From: Sediminispirochaeta smaragdinae DSM 11293
GTDB lineage: Bacteria; Spirochaetota; Spirochaetia; DSM-16054; Sediminispirochaetaceae
DNA length: 64,000 nucleotides
Assembly (NCBI RefSeq): GCF_000143985.1
Contig: NC_014364.1
Coordinates: 2,604,001 to 2,668,000, forward strand
Reading direction: 5' to 3'
Part shown: positions 49,953 to 57,678 of the stretch, piece after piece
Layout of the letters: every line of letters starts with the position of its first letter
Position numbering within the stretch: the stretch's first letter is position 1
The notes under the pieces: model-generated
The model's database searches: none
The model's input: only the letters and a program-made list of their open reading frames with translations
Told to the model about the DNA's origin: nothing
Made by a program: the position numbers and the translations under genes

Positions 49953-50524
49953 CAGCTCTCTCCATTCCCGGTTGAGGAAGCAGAAGCAACCGCTTCCCGT
50001 ACGTCTGCATAAATTTCTTCAAATCGCTCTGTACCAAGCTCGGGGCGGAAGGCCCCTTTCCTTTCCAAAAGCTGCAATTTGAGATAGATAATCATCATTC
50101 GTTGAAGGTCAAAATAGTGACCGACCTCCATTTCCTCAAGCTTCCGCCAACGTGCCTTATTAAGCACATCTTCCGCCTGTAGGGGGGTCGGCTGCCCCAG
50201 GGCATCGCGGACAATCTCTTCAATTCCCGTCGGTCCTTCGCCGGGGCGCAGATACGTTGCGGCATCCATGCCAAGGCCCGGCGCTCTGGAACGAATCAGT
50301 TCATTACGAAGTTCCTGTTCAAATCGGTACCAGGAGATAAGAAAAGCGGGGAGCTCACCCTCTTCCTGGTCGGAAATATCAAGTTTTGCACAACGAAGGG
50401 AACGGTAGGCGGCATCTGACATATCTTCCGCACAACGTGCAAGAAAATCCTCCGAACGTATACCGGAGGCTACGTCATACGAAAAGAACGGCAGGGTGGC
50501 AATCGTATAATAGTATTGAGCCAA
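49952..50524 (-). CDS. DUF2764-like V-ATPase operon protein
   Basis: 190 residues, no signal peptide. It opens MAQYYYTIATLPFFSYDVA and has helical segments with conserved-looking FLISWYRFEQELRNELIRSRA and ARWRKLEEMEVGHYFDLQRMMIIYLKLQLLER. A protein of this type lies between subunits E and A in Treponema and Borrelia V-ATPase operons. Subunit C (the d-like socket) is otherwise missing from the operon, and the helical pattern and RxxE pairs recall it, so a diverged subunit C is a reasonable inference. Confidence 0.75.
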   Translation of the reverse strand: MAQYYYTIATLPFFSYDVASGIRSEDFLARCAEDMSDAAYRSLRCAKLDISDQEEGELPAFLISWYRFEQELRNELIRSRAPGLGMDAATYLRPGEGPTGIEEIVRDALGQPTPLQAEDVLNKARWRKLEEMEVGHYFDLQRMMIIYLKLQLLERKGAFRPELGTERFEEIYADVREAVASASSTGNGES

Positions 50525-50536
50525 TTGCCGCCTCCC

Positions 50537-51154
50537 TTATTCCTTTTGGCCTTTTACACTCTCCCGCAACAAAGAGGAAAGCCGGGGACTTACATACTGA
50601 GAAAGAATTTCGGCAATTCCGTCGGCCGTGAAATTGTAGTAGGCACTTCCGCCTTCCTCGGCAATCTTAAAGCCGGCTTCTATTCCGGCCACAGGCTTGA
50701 CGGTAACGCCCTTCTTCATCTTGGTTCCAAGCGCTTTTTTAAGATACTCTTCCACTTCCACTCGCTCGTTTTCAGGAAGTAGGAGTTCAAGGGAATCCTT
50801 CTCCTCGCTCCAGTTGGAAAGAAGGGCGACGATGGCTTTGGATAGGCCTTCTCCGGTGAGGGCTGAAGCCGCTTCCTTCTTTACCACCGCATCGAGCATT
50901 GAGGTAATCGATGATTCGAGACTAAGGAGCAGATCTCTTCCTGCCTGCCGGATCGATTCTTCGGCAGTCGCCTGCATTTTGGCCGCATCTTCTTCGGCCT
51001 TTTCTCGGATCCGGGCCGCCTCTTGTTCCGCATCGGCTATAATTTCATTTCGCTTTTTCTGTGCCTCATTAACGATTTCTTTAGCCTGGGCCTCGGCATT
51101 GTCGACCCCCTCGCTTTTAATCGTCTCTATCAGCTCTTTCAGTTGAACATCCAT
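50537..51154 (-). CDS. atpE: V-type ATPase subunit E (peripheral stalk)
   Basis: 205 residues. A long charged N-terminal helix of about 100 residues (AEAQAKEIVNEAQKKRNEI, ADAEQEAARIREKAEEDAAK) forms the peripheral stalk, followed by a globular C-terminal domain with VKPVAGIEAGFKI and YYNFTADGIAEILSQYVSPRL. It is the first gene of the V-ATPase operon; the ribosome site is AAGGGG and a good promoter lies upstream. Confidence 0.88.
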   Translation of the reverse strand: MDVQLKELIETIKSEGVDNAEAQAKEIVNEAQKKRNEIIADAEQEAARIREKAEEDAAKMQATAEESIRQAGRDLLLSLESSITSMLDAVVKKEAASALTGEGLSKAIVALLSNWSEEKDSLELLLPENERVEVEEYLKKALGTKMKKGVTVKPVAGIEAGFKIAEEGGSAYYNFTADGIAEILSQYVSPRLSSLLRESVKGQKE

Positions 51155-51196
51155 AACAACCCCTTCGCCAATTCAGTGAAATTTTATCTATTCCGT

Positions 51197-51225
51197 ATCA
51201 TACATGGTGACAGACCATTCATCAA
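51197..51225 (-). promoter_or_regulatory. Promoter of the V-ATPase operon
   Basis: On the minus strand TTGATG (51225-51220), a 17-base spacer and TATGAT (51202-51197), 42 bases before the atpE ATG, in the 93-base gap after the 115-residue gene. Confidence 0.65.
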
Positions 51226-51247
51226 GAGAATACGGAAACCGAGGACT

Positions 51248-51595
51248 TCATTCCTCGTCAATATACCGGTAAATTTTTTCCATCCGCCTCTGGAAAAAGC
51301 CATGCAATGCCTTTGGAGCGTCGCTTCGTTCCGTTAAAATTGATAAAACAGCTATCCTCGCTTCATCGACGGAGGAAAAACTTTCGGCCGAAAGATGATC
51401 TACCTCTTCATGAATCGCCTTCAGAATTTGCAGTTCATGGCGAAGTAGTGCACTATTTTCTGTCCAGACATATTCGGTGATCTCACGGCGATCATGACGC
51501 TCACTGGTAGAATCAAGTAATACGACAATCCCCTCTTCCATGGCCGAAATCTCAACCGAAAGGATACGTAAAAACTTCCGTAATTTCTCCTTCAT
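51248..51595 (-). CDS. Small helical protein of unknown function
   Basis: 115 residues with no signal peptide or membrane helix. It is predicted to be helical throughout, acidic overall with a basic N-terminus (MKEKLRKFLRIL), and contains several paired acidic/basic segments (LLRHELQILKAIHEEVDHL, RRMEKIYRYIDEE). I do not recognise a family. GAGGT lies upstream of the ATG. It is between mutS2-linked genes and the V-ATPase operon, 53 bases after the previous stop; a 6-base hairpin spans its stop codon. Confidence 0.6.
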   Translation of the reverse strand: MKEKLRKFLRILSVEISAMEEGIVVLLDSTSERHDRREITEYVWTENSALLRHELQILKAIHEEVDHLSAESFSSVDEARIAVLSILTERSDAPKALHGFFQRRMEKIYRYIDEE

Positions 51596-51648
51596 ATTAT
51601 TCTACCTCGTAAGGGTAATACTATAGGTCTTTATCGGTATCCGCAAGA

Positions 51649-52050
51649 TTAAAGCCGATACTTAACACCGATGTTTCCGTAAATTTTAAAGGCGGTACCG
51701 TCTCTTGCAATACGAATTCCTCTTCCGGGATAGGCAGTCTCAATTTTCTCCTGCAGCATAGAGGCAACCGTCTCTTCGATCTCGCTCTGCACTGATTTTG
51801 GAACCTTTGCAAGGGTAACCATATCCACTTCCACGACCCAACCCCTGCCGTGTTCGGAACCGAAACCGGGGGAGAAGGCGGCCCCGACGTTGAAGAGGCC
51901 GTCCCTGCTTTTACTTGCCGTTTCTCCCTTCGCAGGTCTGTTGGGATGTAAGGGGTAAAGCTGTCCATAACGATTCTCCAGTGCTTCGTCTATTTCATCG
52001 AAGCTCTTTTTAAGAAAATCTTCCCACTCTTCCATCTGGGGATTTACCAT
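51649..52050 (-). CDS. Conserved-looking protein of unknown function
   Basis: 133 residues, soluble. The N-terminus is acidic and helical (QMEEWEDFLKKSFDEIDEAL); the middle has GAAFSPGFGSEHGRGWVVEVDMVTLAKVPKSV, then a helix and a closing beta hairpin ending in YGNIGVKYRL. I do not recognise the family. The start is 2 bases after the small membrane protein stop, so it is in the mutS2 operon. Confidence 0.6.
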   Translation of the reverse strand: MVNPQMEEWEDFLKKSFDEIDEALENRYGQLYPLHPNRPAKGETASKSRDGLFNVGAAFSPGFGSEHGRGWVVEVDMVTLAKVPKSVQSEIEETVASMLQEKIETAYPGRGIRIARDGTAFKIYGNIGVKYRL

Positions 52051-52052
52051 CT

Positions 52053-52277
52053 CTATACCTCCTCCTCGTCCTCTTTTGCCTCATCATTTGTCACCTGAGG
52101 CACCGTTTCAACCCGTTTTCTGCGGGGGCGGAGCCTATGCTTCGTTTTTTTGGGGGTGCTTGGGGAAATATTGGCAACGGCTAAAATAATAGACACGACA
52201 AGGATCATGAGTACGGTAACTACAATAAAGTGAGGAGAGCGTATCAAGGCAAGCAAAAGCTCAAAAAAAGAATTCAT
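52053..52277 (-). CDS. Small single-helix membrane protein
   Basis: 74 residues: one membrane helix (about 15-37, PHFIVVTVLMILVVSIILAVA) followed by a basic stretch (KKTKHRLRPRRKRVE) and an acidic tail (EAKEDEEEV). The ATG overlaps the mutS2 stop by 4 bases. Function unknown; topology only. Confidence 0.6.
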   Translation of the reverse strand: MNSFFELLLALIRSPHFIVVTVLMILVVSIILAVANISPSTPKKTKHRLRPRRKRVETVPQVTNDEAKEDEEEV

Positions 52278-54676
52278 CCCAGTCGTACCACCGTTTTGCC
52301 CGCCCCTCCATCGTCGGGATGAGCAAATTCATAGGATTCCACGGCCTTATGGCCTCTCAAGTAATCGTGTATTCCCCGCTGCAAGATCCCTTCACCGGTA
52401 CCATGGATCACGGAAAACTCCCTCAAACCCTGAACAAGTGCCGCATCTATCTGCTTGATAAGAGCGTCTATGGCCTCTTGAAGTCGCATTCCCCGGAGAT
52501 CCAGAACGAAAGAGGCCCTCTGACCGGCAGATGGGGCATCATAGCTTACGGCAACTTTCTGCCGTCCCCCTTTCTGCTGGGCTTTAACGGCTCGAAGCTC
52601 TTTTTCCGCAACAGGCAATTTCATCGGGCCAATCGCAACGATCCAACGATCCCTTTTCTCTTTTCTTATGAGTACTCCCTGTTTTTGATAGTTTGAGACA
52701 AACACGGTCTGCCCCTCCTCGAGCGGAAAATCGGAAAACGCTTCCTCCTGATGTCGATCTTCGGGTACCAGAAGACGTTTTTGCTCCTTTTCGTACAGCT
52801 CCTTCTCATTGTGGGAACGTTCCTCGATCGTGCCGATGAACTCTTTTACCTTGAGGGTCTTATCCCTGTTTATCTCCCCTTCACGCAACTCACGAACAAG
52901 GTTTTCAAGTTCACGTCGAGTCTCATGCATGAAGGCATCGAGACTACGATACCCCTCTTTTCGCAGTTCGTTCTCCCGCCTTCTAAGACGGAGTTCCTTC
53001 AGATCGTTTTCCCGCACCTCTTCCCGTAGACGTTTCTCACGCTGATTAAGGCGCTGTTCTTCACTACGGAGACGAGAAGTCTGTGATTCGAGTTCCCGGA
53101 TCATGGTACCGACCTCGCCGGCAGATTCCTGCCGGTAGTGTTCGGCTCGATCAAGTAAGCCCTGGGGCATACCGCTGCGTTGTGCAATCGCAAAGGCGTG
53201 GCTTTCACCGGGGATTCCGGAAATCACACGGTAGGTAGGCATGTGTGAAGACTCATCGAAATCCATGGAAGCGTTCATTGCCCCCGATCGGGTATAGCCG
53301 AAATTCTTCAACAAGCCGTGGTGGCTGGTTGACACCGTCAGGGCATCTTTTTCAATCAGCTCCTCAAGAATCGCCATGGCAAGCACCGATCCCTCGGCAG
53401 GATCGGTACCTGATCCCAATTCGTCGAGAAGAACTAAGGTGTGAGCCTGGGCAAGCGATATGATATCCGCGATGGTCCTCATGTGCCCTGAAAAGGTAGA
53501 AAGTGATGCCTCTATCGACTGATCGTCGCCTATATCGGCATAGACGGCACGAAAGACCGGTAATTCACTCTCTTCGGCCGCAGGAATCTCTATCCCGAAT
53601 TGATGCATCAGTACCAATAAGCCGATGGTCTTCAGGGTAACGGTTTTTCCCCCGGCATTGGGACCGGAAATGATTAAGGAACGTACCGATCCCCCCAGTT
53701 CGATATCGATAGGAACCGCATCAAGGCCCAGTAGAGGATGTCTGGCCCGTTTGAGCCGAATTCCCTCGTCGACAATCATAGGGCGAATCCCCTGATAATA
53801 GCGGGAAAGGCGTGATCGGGCCTGAATGACATCAATCTCTGCGATGACCGGAATGAGCGTCTCAAGGCTCTCCAGGCGGTCGCGAACAAGGGCGGAAAGC
53901 TCTCGTAGGATCTTGATAACAACCTGATGCAGCTCATGTTCCTGGATGGCAACCTCGTTATTTTTCTCGAGAATGTCAAAGGGTTCGAGGTAGAGGATAG
54001 CCCCTTTGGAAGAAACGTCATGAATAATGCCCTTTACCGCCCCGCGACGCTGCGCCTTCAGAGGAAGGACAAGCCGTCCATCCTTCTGACTTGGCACATC
54101 ATTTTGCCATAAGTCCTTACTTTCGTTCATATAGCGGGAACTCATCTCCATTAATTCCCGTCGTAAAGCACCAAGACGCTTTCGTATCGTACGCAACTCC
54201 GGGTGATTTTCTTTCACACTTCCATCCGCTTCCAAAACCGAAAAGATGCGGGAAGCAAGTTCACGGGGAGGATCAAGGCGCTGCAATAGCTCGAGCAGAT
54301 GTGCGGGAAACACCGCCGCCTTCGACTGGGGAGGAAAAAGCTCCTGACTCCCCTCTTGTACATAGTCCTGCAAGATAGCGGCTGATTGGATATAACGTGC
54401 AATGGGATAGAGATGTTCGCCATCAACAAACGATCCTGGTCTGGCAAGCTCTTTAAGAGCCTCTGTAATTGAGGGAAAAGAGAGAGCGGGTAACTCCCGA
54501 AACTGCTCCATCAGAACTCGTAGGGCAGCTACATCATCATGGAGCGATTCACACTCGCGACGCTTTGTCAGAATACGCTGTCCGGAAAGGAGCGTTCGTC
54601 CCTCTTCACTAAAACAACGGGCTGAAAGTTCCTTTCGTATTTTGTCGAATTCTAATAGCTCAACTGTTTTTTCCAC
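52274..54676 (-). CDS. mutS2: MutS2 family DNA/ribosome-acting ATPase with Smr domain
   Basis: 800 residues. It has the MutS core without mismatch-recognition domains (about 1-280), an ABC ATPase with Walker A SGPNAGGKTVTLKT near residue 335 and Walker B VLLDELGSGTDP, a long coiled coil (about 505-620) and a C-terminal Smr nuclease domain with LDLRGMRLQEA and the HGTGEG loop. MutS2 suppresses recombination and, in Bacillus, rescues collided ribosomes. It overlaps rsgA by 25 bases. Confidence 0.95.
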   Translation of the reverse strand: MEKTVELLEFDKIRKELSARCFSEEGRTLLSGQRILTKRRECESLHDDVAALRVLMEQFRELPALSFPSITEALKELARPGSFVDGEHLYPIARYIQSAAILQDYVQEGSQELFPPQSKAAVFPAHLLELLQRLDPPRELASRIFSVLEADGSVKENHPELRTIRKRLGALRRELMEMSSRYMNESKDLWQNDVPSQKDGRLVLPLKAQRRGAVKGIIHDVSSKGAILYLEPFDILEKNNEVAIQEHELHQVVIKILRELSALVRDRLESLETLIPVIAEIDVIQARSRLSRYYQGIRPMIVDEGIRLKRARHPLLGLDAVPIDIELGGSVRSLIISGPNAGGKTVTLKTIGLLVLMHQFGIEIPAAEESELPVFRAVYADIGDDQSIEASLSTFSGHMRTIADIISLAQAHTLVLLDELGSGTDPAEGSVLAMAILEELIEKDALTVSTSHHGLLKNFGYTRSGAMNASMDFDESSHMPTYRVISGIPGESHAFAIAQRSGMPQGLLDRAEHYRQESAGEVGTMIRELESQTSRLRSEEQRLNQREKRLREEVRENDLKELRLRRRENELRKEGYRSLDAFMHETRRELENLVRELREGEINRDKTLKVKEFIGTIEERSHNEKELYEKEQKRLLVPEDRHQEEAFSDFPLEEGQTVFVSNYQKQGVLIRKEKRDRWIVAIGPMKLPVAEKELRAVKAQQKGGRQKVAVSYDAPSAGQRASFVLDLRGMRLQEAIDALIKQIDAALVQGLREFSVIHGTGEGILQRGIHDYLRGHKAVESYEFAHPDDGGAGKTVVRLG

Positions 54677-55614
54677 CGTTCAAGTTCCTCATAAAGACGA
54701 AGATAGCTTTCAAAGCGATCTTCGTGGATCTTTCCGGCAAGCACAGCCTCCCGTACTCCGCAGCCAGGTTCTTCCCGATGCGTACAGGGTTGAAATTGGC
54801 AGAGGTGGCTATAGGCGGAAAAATCCTTGTAATAAAAGCCGAGATCCTCCGGCCCAATTCCATAGGGAATGATCTCCCTTACTCCAGGAGTATCAATCAC
54901 CATGCTTCCTCCAATGACATAGGCTCGAGACAAAGTAGTCGTATGTCTTCCCCTATTATACTTTACCGAAACATCTCCTGTCTTTAACTCCAGCTTGGGA
55001 TAAAGCGTATTGAGCAGGGAAGATTTGCCGACTCCCGATTGGCCGAAAAAAGCAACACAATGGCCATCTATCCTTGTTTTTAGCGAATCGGTGCCTTTCT
55101 TTGTGACTGCAGAGGTCCTGAAAATCTCATACCCCATCGCCTCATAGGCATCAAGCCGCTTCTCAATGGCGGCAATGGCCTCTCCGGCAACATCGTCATA
55201 CCCCTCTATCTGATCATATTTGTTAAGCACGATGATGACCGGTACACGTTCCCCGGATGCTACAAGTACCCGATCAAGAAAGCGAGGACGGAATGGCGGT
55301 GTCACCGGAGAGAGGATGGCAACAAGAAAATCGATGTTTGCGGCAACTGCCTGCGGCATGTTTCGCTTCTGGTTGAGACGAACAAAGGCATTTATGCGCT
55401 CTTCTCTGGAAAGGATGATCCCCTCCTCATCGGCTTCGTTACTTTGCCGTTCGTAACGGACGCAATCCCCCGGGGCAAGGGGGTTATACTCCTGCAAACT
55501 GCCACGTTCCAAGACTTTGCCTTTAATCCTGCATCGCAAGGTAAGATCCTCGACGGCATCATAGAGGGTAAAGATATTGTTTGCCCCCCAAAGAATGGTT
55601 CCCGTCGACTCCAT
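54652..55614 (-). CDS. rsgA: Ribosome small-subunit GTPase RsgA
   Basis: 320 residues. An OB domain (about 1-70) is followed by a circularly permuted GTPase: G4 VLNKYD, G1 GQSGVGKSSLLN, G2/G3 HTTTLS and DTPGVRE, then a zinc domain with CQFQPCTHREEPGCGV. RsgA helps mature the 30S subunit. It shares its first base with the murI stop. Confidence 0.95.
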   Translation of the reverse strand: MESTGTILWGANNIFTLYDAVEDLTLRCRIKGKVLERGSLQEYNPLAPGDCVRYERQSNEADEEGIILSREERINAFVRLNQKRNMPQAVAANIDFLVAILSPVTPPFRPRFLDRVLVASGERVPVIIVLNKYDQIEGYDDVAGEAIAAIEKRLDAYEAMGYEIFRTSAVTKKGTDSLKTRIDGHCVAFFGQSGVGKSSLLNTLYPKLELKTGDVSVKYNRGRHTTTLSRAYVIGGSMVIDTPGVREIIPYGIGPEDLGFYYKDFSAYSHLCQFQPCTHREEPGCGVREAVLAGKIHEDRFESYLRLYEELERWKKQLSY

Positions 55615-56399
55615 TACACAACGCCGCCCCAGCCGAGAGCATAGGCATCGGCGAAACGCCGGTATGTATCGACCGCCCCCTCAATACCGCTAACAAAAAA
55701 CTCACCGCCGCCCCCGCCTCCATGGTATTCTGAAACCATTTGGATAACGTGCCTTCCGACCCCTTCGATGGAATCAACGATTTTCACCCGGCCACCGAAG
55801 GCTTCGGCAATCTCATCCCTGACATGAAGGAAATGGGTACATCCCAGAACCAAGGTATCAACCTCCTTTTCCGAAAAAAAGGCAACCGCAGGGGCAAGAA
55901 CCTCACGAATCTCATGAGGTTCGGCATCGAGGAGATGATTTTCGACAAAATCCACGATATCGACACCGGCGAATCGTTCGACCTGAAACCCGTCGGCAAA
56001 AAGCCTGACAAGATTGTCGGTATAGGGATCCTCCACGGTACGCTTTGTGGCAAGCAATCCAATGGTATGCGTACAAGAAAGAGCGGCGGCCGGTTTTATC
56101 GCCGGAACAACCCCTACGAAGGGAACGGAAAAGGTGTCTCTGAGCTTCTGAAGCGCCGTTACCGAAGCTGTGTTACAGGCAACGACGACAATCGAGGGAT
56201 CAACACGTTCGATGTAGCGTTCCATGGAGCCTATGATAAGCCCACCCAACTCTTCAATGGATTTTTCGCCGTAAGGGAAATTCGCCCTATCGGCAAGATA
56301 GCGATAGGAGAAGTTGGGAAGCTTCTTTCGTACCCACTGAAGGTATGGCAATCCTCCGATACCGGAGTCAAAGAAGGCAATTGGGCCGGTATTCTTCAT
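55614..56399 (-). CDS. murI: Glutamate racemase
   Basis: 261 residues. It makes D-glutamate for peptidoglycan. The catalytic cysteines are in VACNTASVTAL near residue 75 and LGCTHFLH near residue 185, with FDSGIGGLPYL at the N-terminus. No Shine-Dalgarno precedes the ATG; a promoter of the form TTGTCA-17-TACTAT ends 6 bases before it, so the mRNA is predicted to be leaderless. It is the first gene of the murI-rsgA-mutS2 operon. Confidence 0.94.
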   Translation of the reverse strand: MKNTGPIAFFDSGIGGLPYLQWVRKKLPNFSYRYLADRANFPYGEKSIEELGGLIIGSMERYIERVDPSIVVVACNTASVTALQKLRDTFSVPFVGVVPAIKPAAALSCTHTIGLLATKRTVEDPYTDNLVRLFADGFQVERFAGVDIVDFVENHLLDAEPHEIREVLAPAVAFFSEKEVDTLVLGCTHFLHVRDEIAEAFGGRVKIVDSIEGVGRHVIQMVSEYHGGGGGGEFFVSGIEGAVDTYRRFADAYALGWGGVV

Positions 56400-56405
56400 G
56401 GCCGT

Positions 56406-56434
56406 ATAGTAAAACCTTCACGGCGTATTGACAA
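56406..56434 (-). promoter_or_regulatory. Leaderless promoter of murI
   Basis: On the minus strand TTGTCA (56434-56429), a 17-base spacer and TACTAT (56411-56406), with 6 bases to the murI ATG. Its -35 box shares five bases with the divergent TTGACA at 56428-56433. Confidence 0.65.
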
Positions 56435-56455
56435 GCCAGAGTTTTCCATTACTCT
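56428..56455 (+). promoter_or_regulatory. Leaderless promoter of the pentapeptide-repeat gene
   Basis: TTGACA (56428-56433), a 16-base spacer and a weaker TACTCT (56450-56455), then 6 bases to the ATG at 56462. The -35 box overlaps that of the divergent murI promoter. Confidence 0.5.
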
Positions 56456-56461
56456 AAAACT

Positions 56462-57058
56462 ATGTTTTCCAATTCCATATGTAGTGAGCCGGGGTGTAAC
56501 TCTTTCTCGGCTACCGGTCAAAGCACCTGTCTGAAGCATAGCCCCGACAGGGAAGCAAGCACCAAACGCTGCAAAGAGATCCTCGATCGAGAGAGGCGAA
56601 TAAAAGATATCAGCTGCTCGGGCATCGTCCTCCGGGAACTTGATATGAGAGAGAAAACCCTCACCACCTGTAATTTTTCCGAAGCACATTTTCGCAATAT
56701 TGATTTCAGTGGCTCACGGTTTCGGCTTTGCTTTTTCCCTTTCTCAACCTTTGAGAAATGTCGTTTCACGGGATGCAACATCACCTATTCCGTCTTTGCC
56801 GGTTCAACCTTCGTTGATTGCGATTTTTCAGGATCCGATATCATTCATACAAATTTTCTGGGGATAAAGGCCGAACATACCATCTTCGACGATTCGGATC
56901 TCTACTACTCAAATTTTACCAATGCGAAGCTCAATAATGTCACCTTCATCGACTGCAATCTGAAAAAGGCAGACTTTTATGCGACCGAGAGGACAGGTGT
57001 TAATTTCAAGTATTCGAACTATGAGGAAGCAAGTTTCGGAAGGGAAGCGGTATTATGA
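56462..57058 (+). CDS. Pentapeptide-repeat-like protein with an N-terminal Cys/His knuckle
   Basis: 198 residues. The N-terminus has CSEPGC and CLKH, a possible small zinc site. From about residue 60 the chain shows pentapeptide A(D/N)LxX-like steps every five residues (FSEAHFRNIDFSGSRF, FAGSTFVDCDFSGSDI, DDSDLYYSNFTNAKLNNV), which fold into a right-handed quadrilateral beta-helix. Some members mimic DNA and protect gyrase, but most have no known role. No Shine-Dalgarno is seen. It overlaps the next gene by 4 bases. Confidence 0.75.
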   Translation: MFSNSICSEPGCNSFSATGQSTCLKHSPDREASTKRCKEILDRERRIKDISCSGIVLRELDMREKTLTTCNFSEAHFRNIDFSGSRFRLCFFPFSTFEKCRFTGCNITYSVFAGSTFVDCDFSGSDIIHTNFLGIKAEHTIFDDSDLYYSNFTNAKLNNVTFIDCNLKKADFYATERTGVNFKYSNYEEASFGREAVL

Positions 57059-57678
57059 AGCTCTTTTTCCATTTTGCCGTCGTCGGTTTTTCCAATACCT
57101 ATCTGATCGGCCCCGAGGGGGGCGGGAATGCAATCCTTATTGATCCCGGCGTGATGGATGTGGAGCTCTTGGACATGATCGAGTCAAACGGCTACTATGT
57201 TCGTTACATTCTGGTCACCCATAGCCATGAAAGTCATGTAAAGGGGCTTGGTACCATTGGAAAAATCTACGATGCAGAGATATACGGAAAGCACCCGGTG
57301 GTCCTCGGTCGCTCGGCGCATGTCCTTGAGGATGGAAAAGAGTACGATTTCGAGGGGATCAAAGTGGTTCCTATTGATGTAAAGGGACATTCGGGAGATC
57401 ATTTGGTTTACCGAATTGAGAACATGCTGTTCACGGGCGACATCCTTGCCGCAGGCAGAATCGGATCGAGTGAAGGGGCTGTAGAACGAGCCATCATGCT
57501 CAAATCGATACAGAAACGAATTCTCCCACTCCCCGACTATATGCTCATCTTCCCCGGCCACGGCTCGCCGACTACCCTCAAAACGGAAAAGCTCTTCAAT
57601 CCGGATCTACGGCTCGGTAGTCAAGTCCCCAGCACTGCTGAAGGGGAGCTCGGAAGCGTTCGGGAAGAGGAGCGATAA
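57055..57678 (+). CDS. Metallo-beta-lactamase-fold hydrolase with a changed ligand
   Basis: 207 residues of the small glyoxalase-II-like type. The first motif reads THSHESH where THxHxDH is expected, so the Asp ligand is replaced by Ser. Later ligands look intact: His in KGHSGDH, Asp in LFTGDIL and His in FPGHGSPTT. Activity may rely on one metal or be lost. The last 27 codons overlap rluD on the other strand by 83 bases, an unusually long convergent overlap. The substrate is unknown. Confidence 0.75.
   Translation: MKLFFHFAVVGFSNTYLIGPEGGGNAILIDPGVMDVELLDMIESNGYYVRYILVTHSHESHVKGLGTIGKIYDAEIYGKHPVVLGRSAHVLEDGKEYDFEGIKVVPIDVKGHSGDHLVYRIENMLFTGDILAAGRIGSSEGAVERAIMLKSIQKRILPLPDYMLIFPGHGSPTTLKTEKLFNPDLRLGSQVPSTAEGELGSVREEER

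Noticed and set aside
51240..51257. Hairpin at the stop of the 115-residue gene as a terminator
   Set aside because: Only 6 base pairs, no T-run on the minus strand, and the stop codon lies in the loop.
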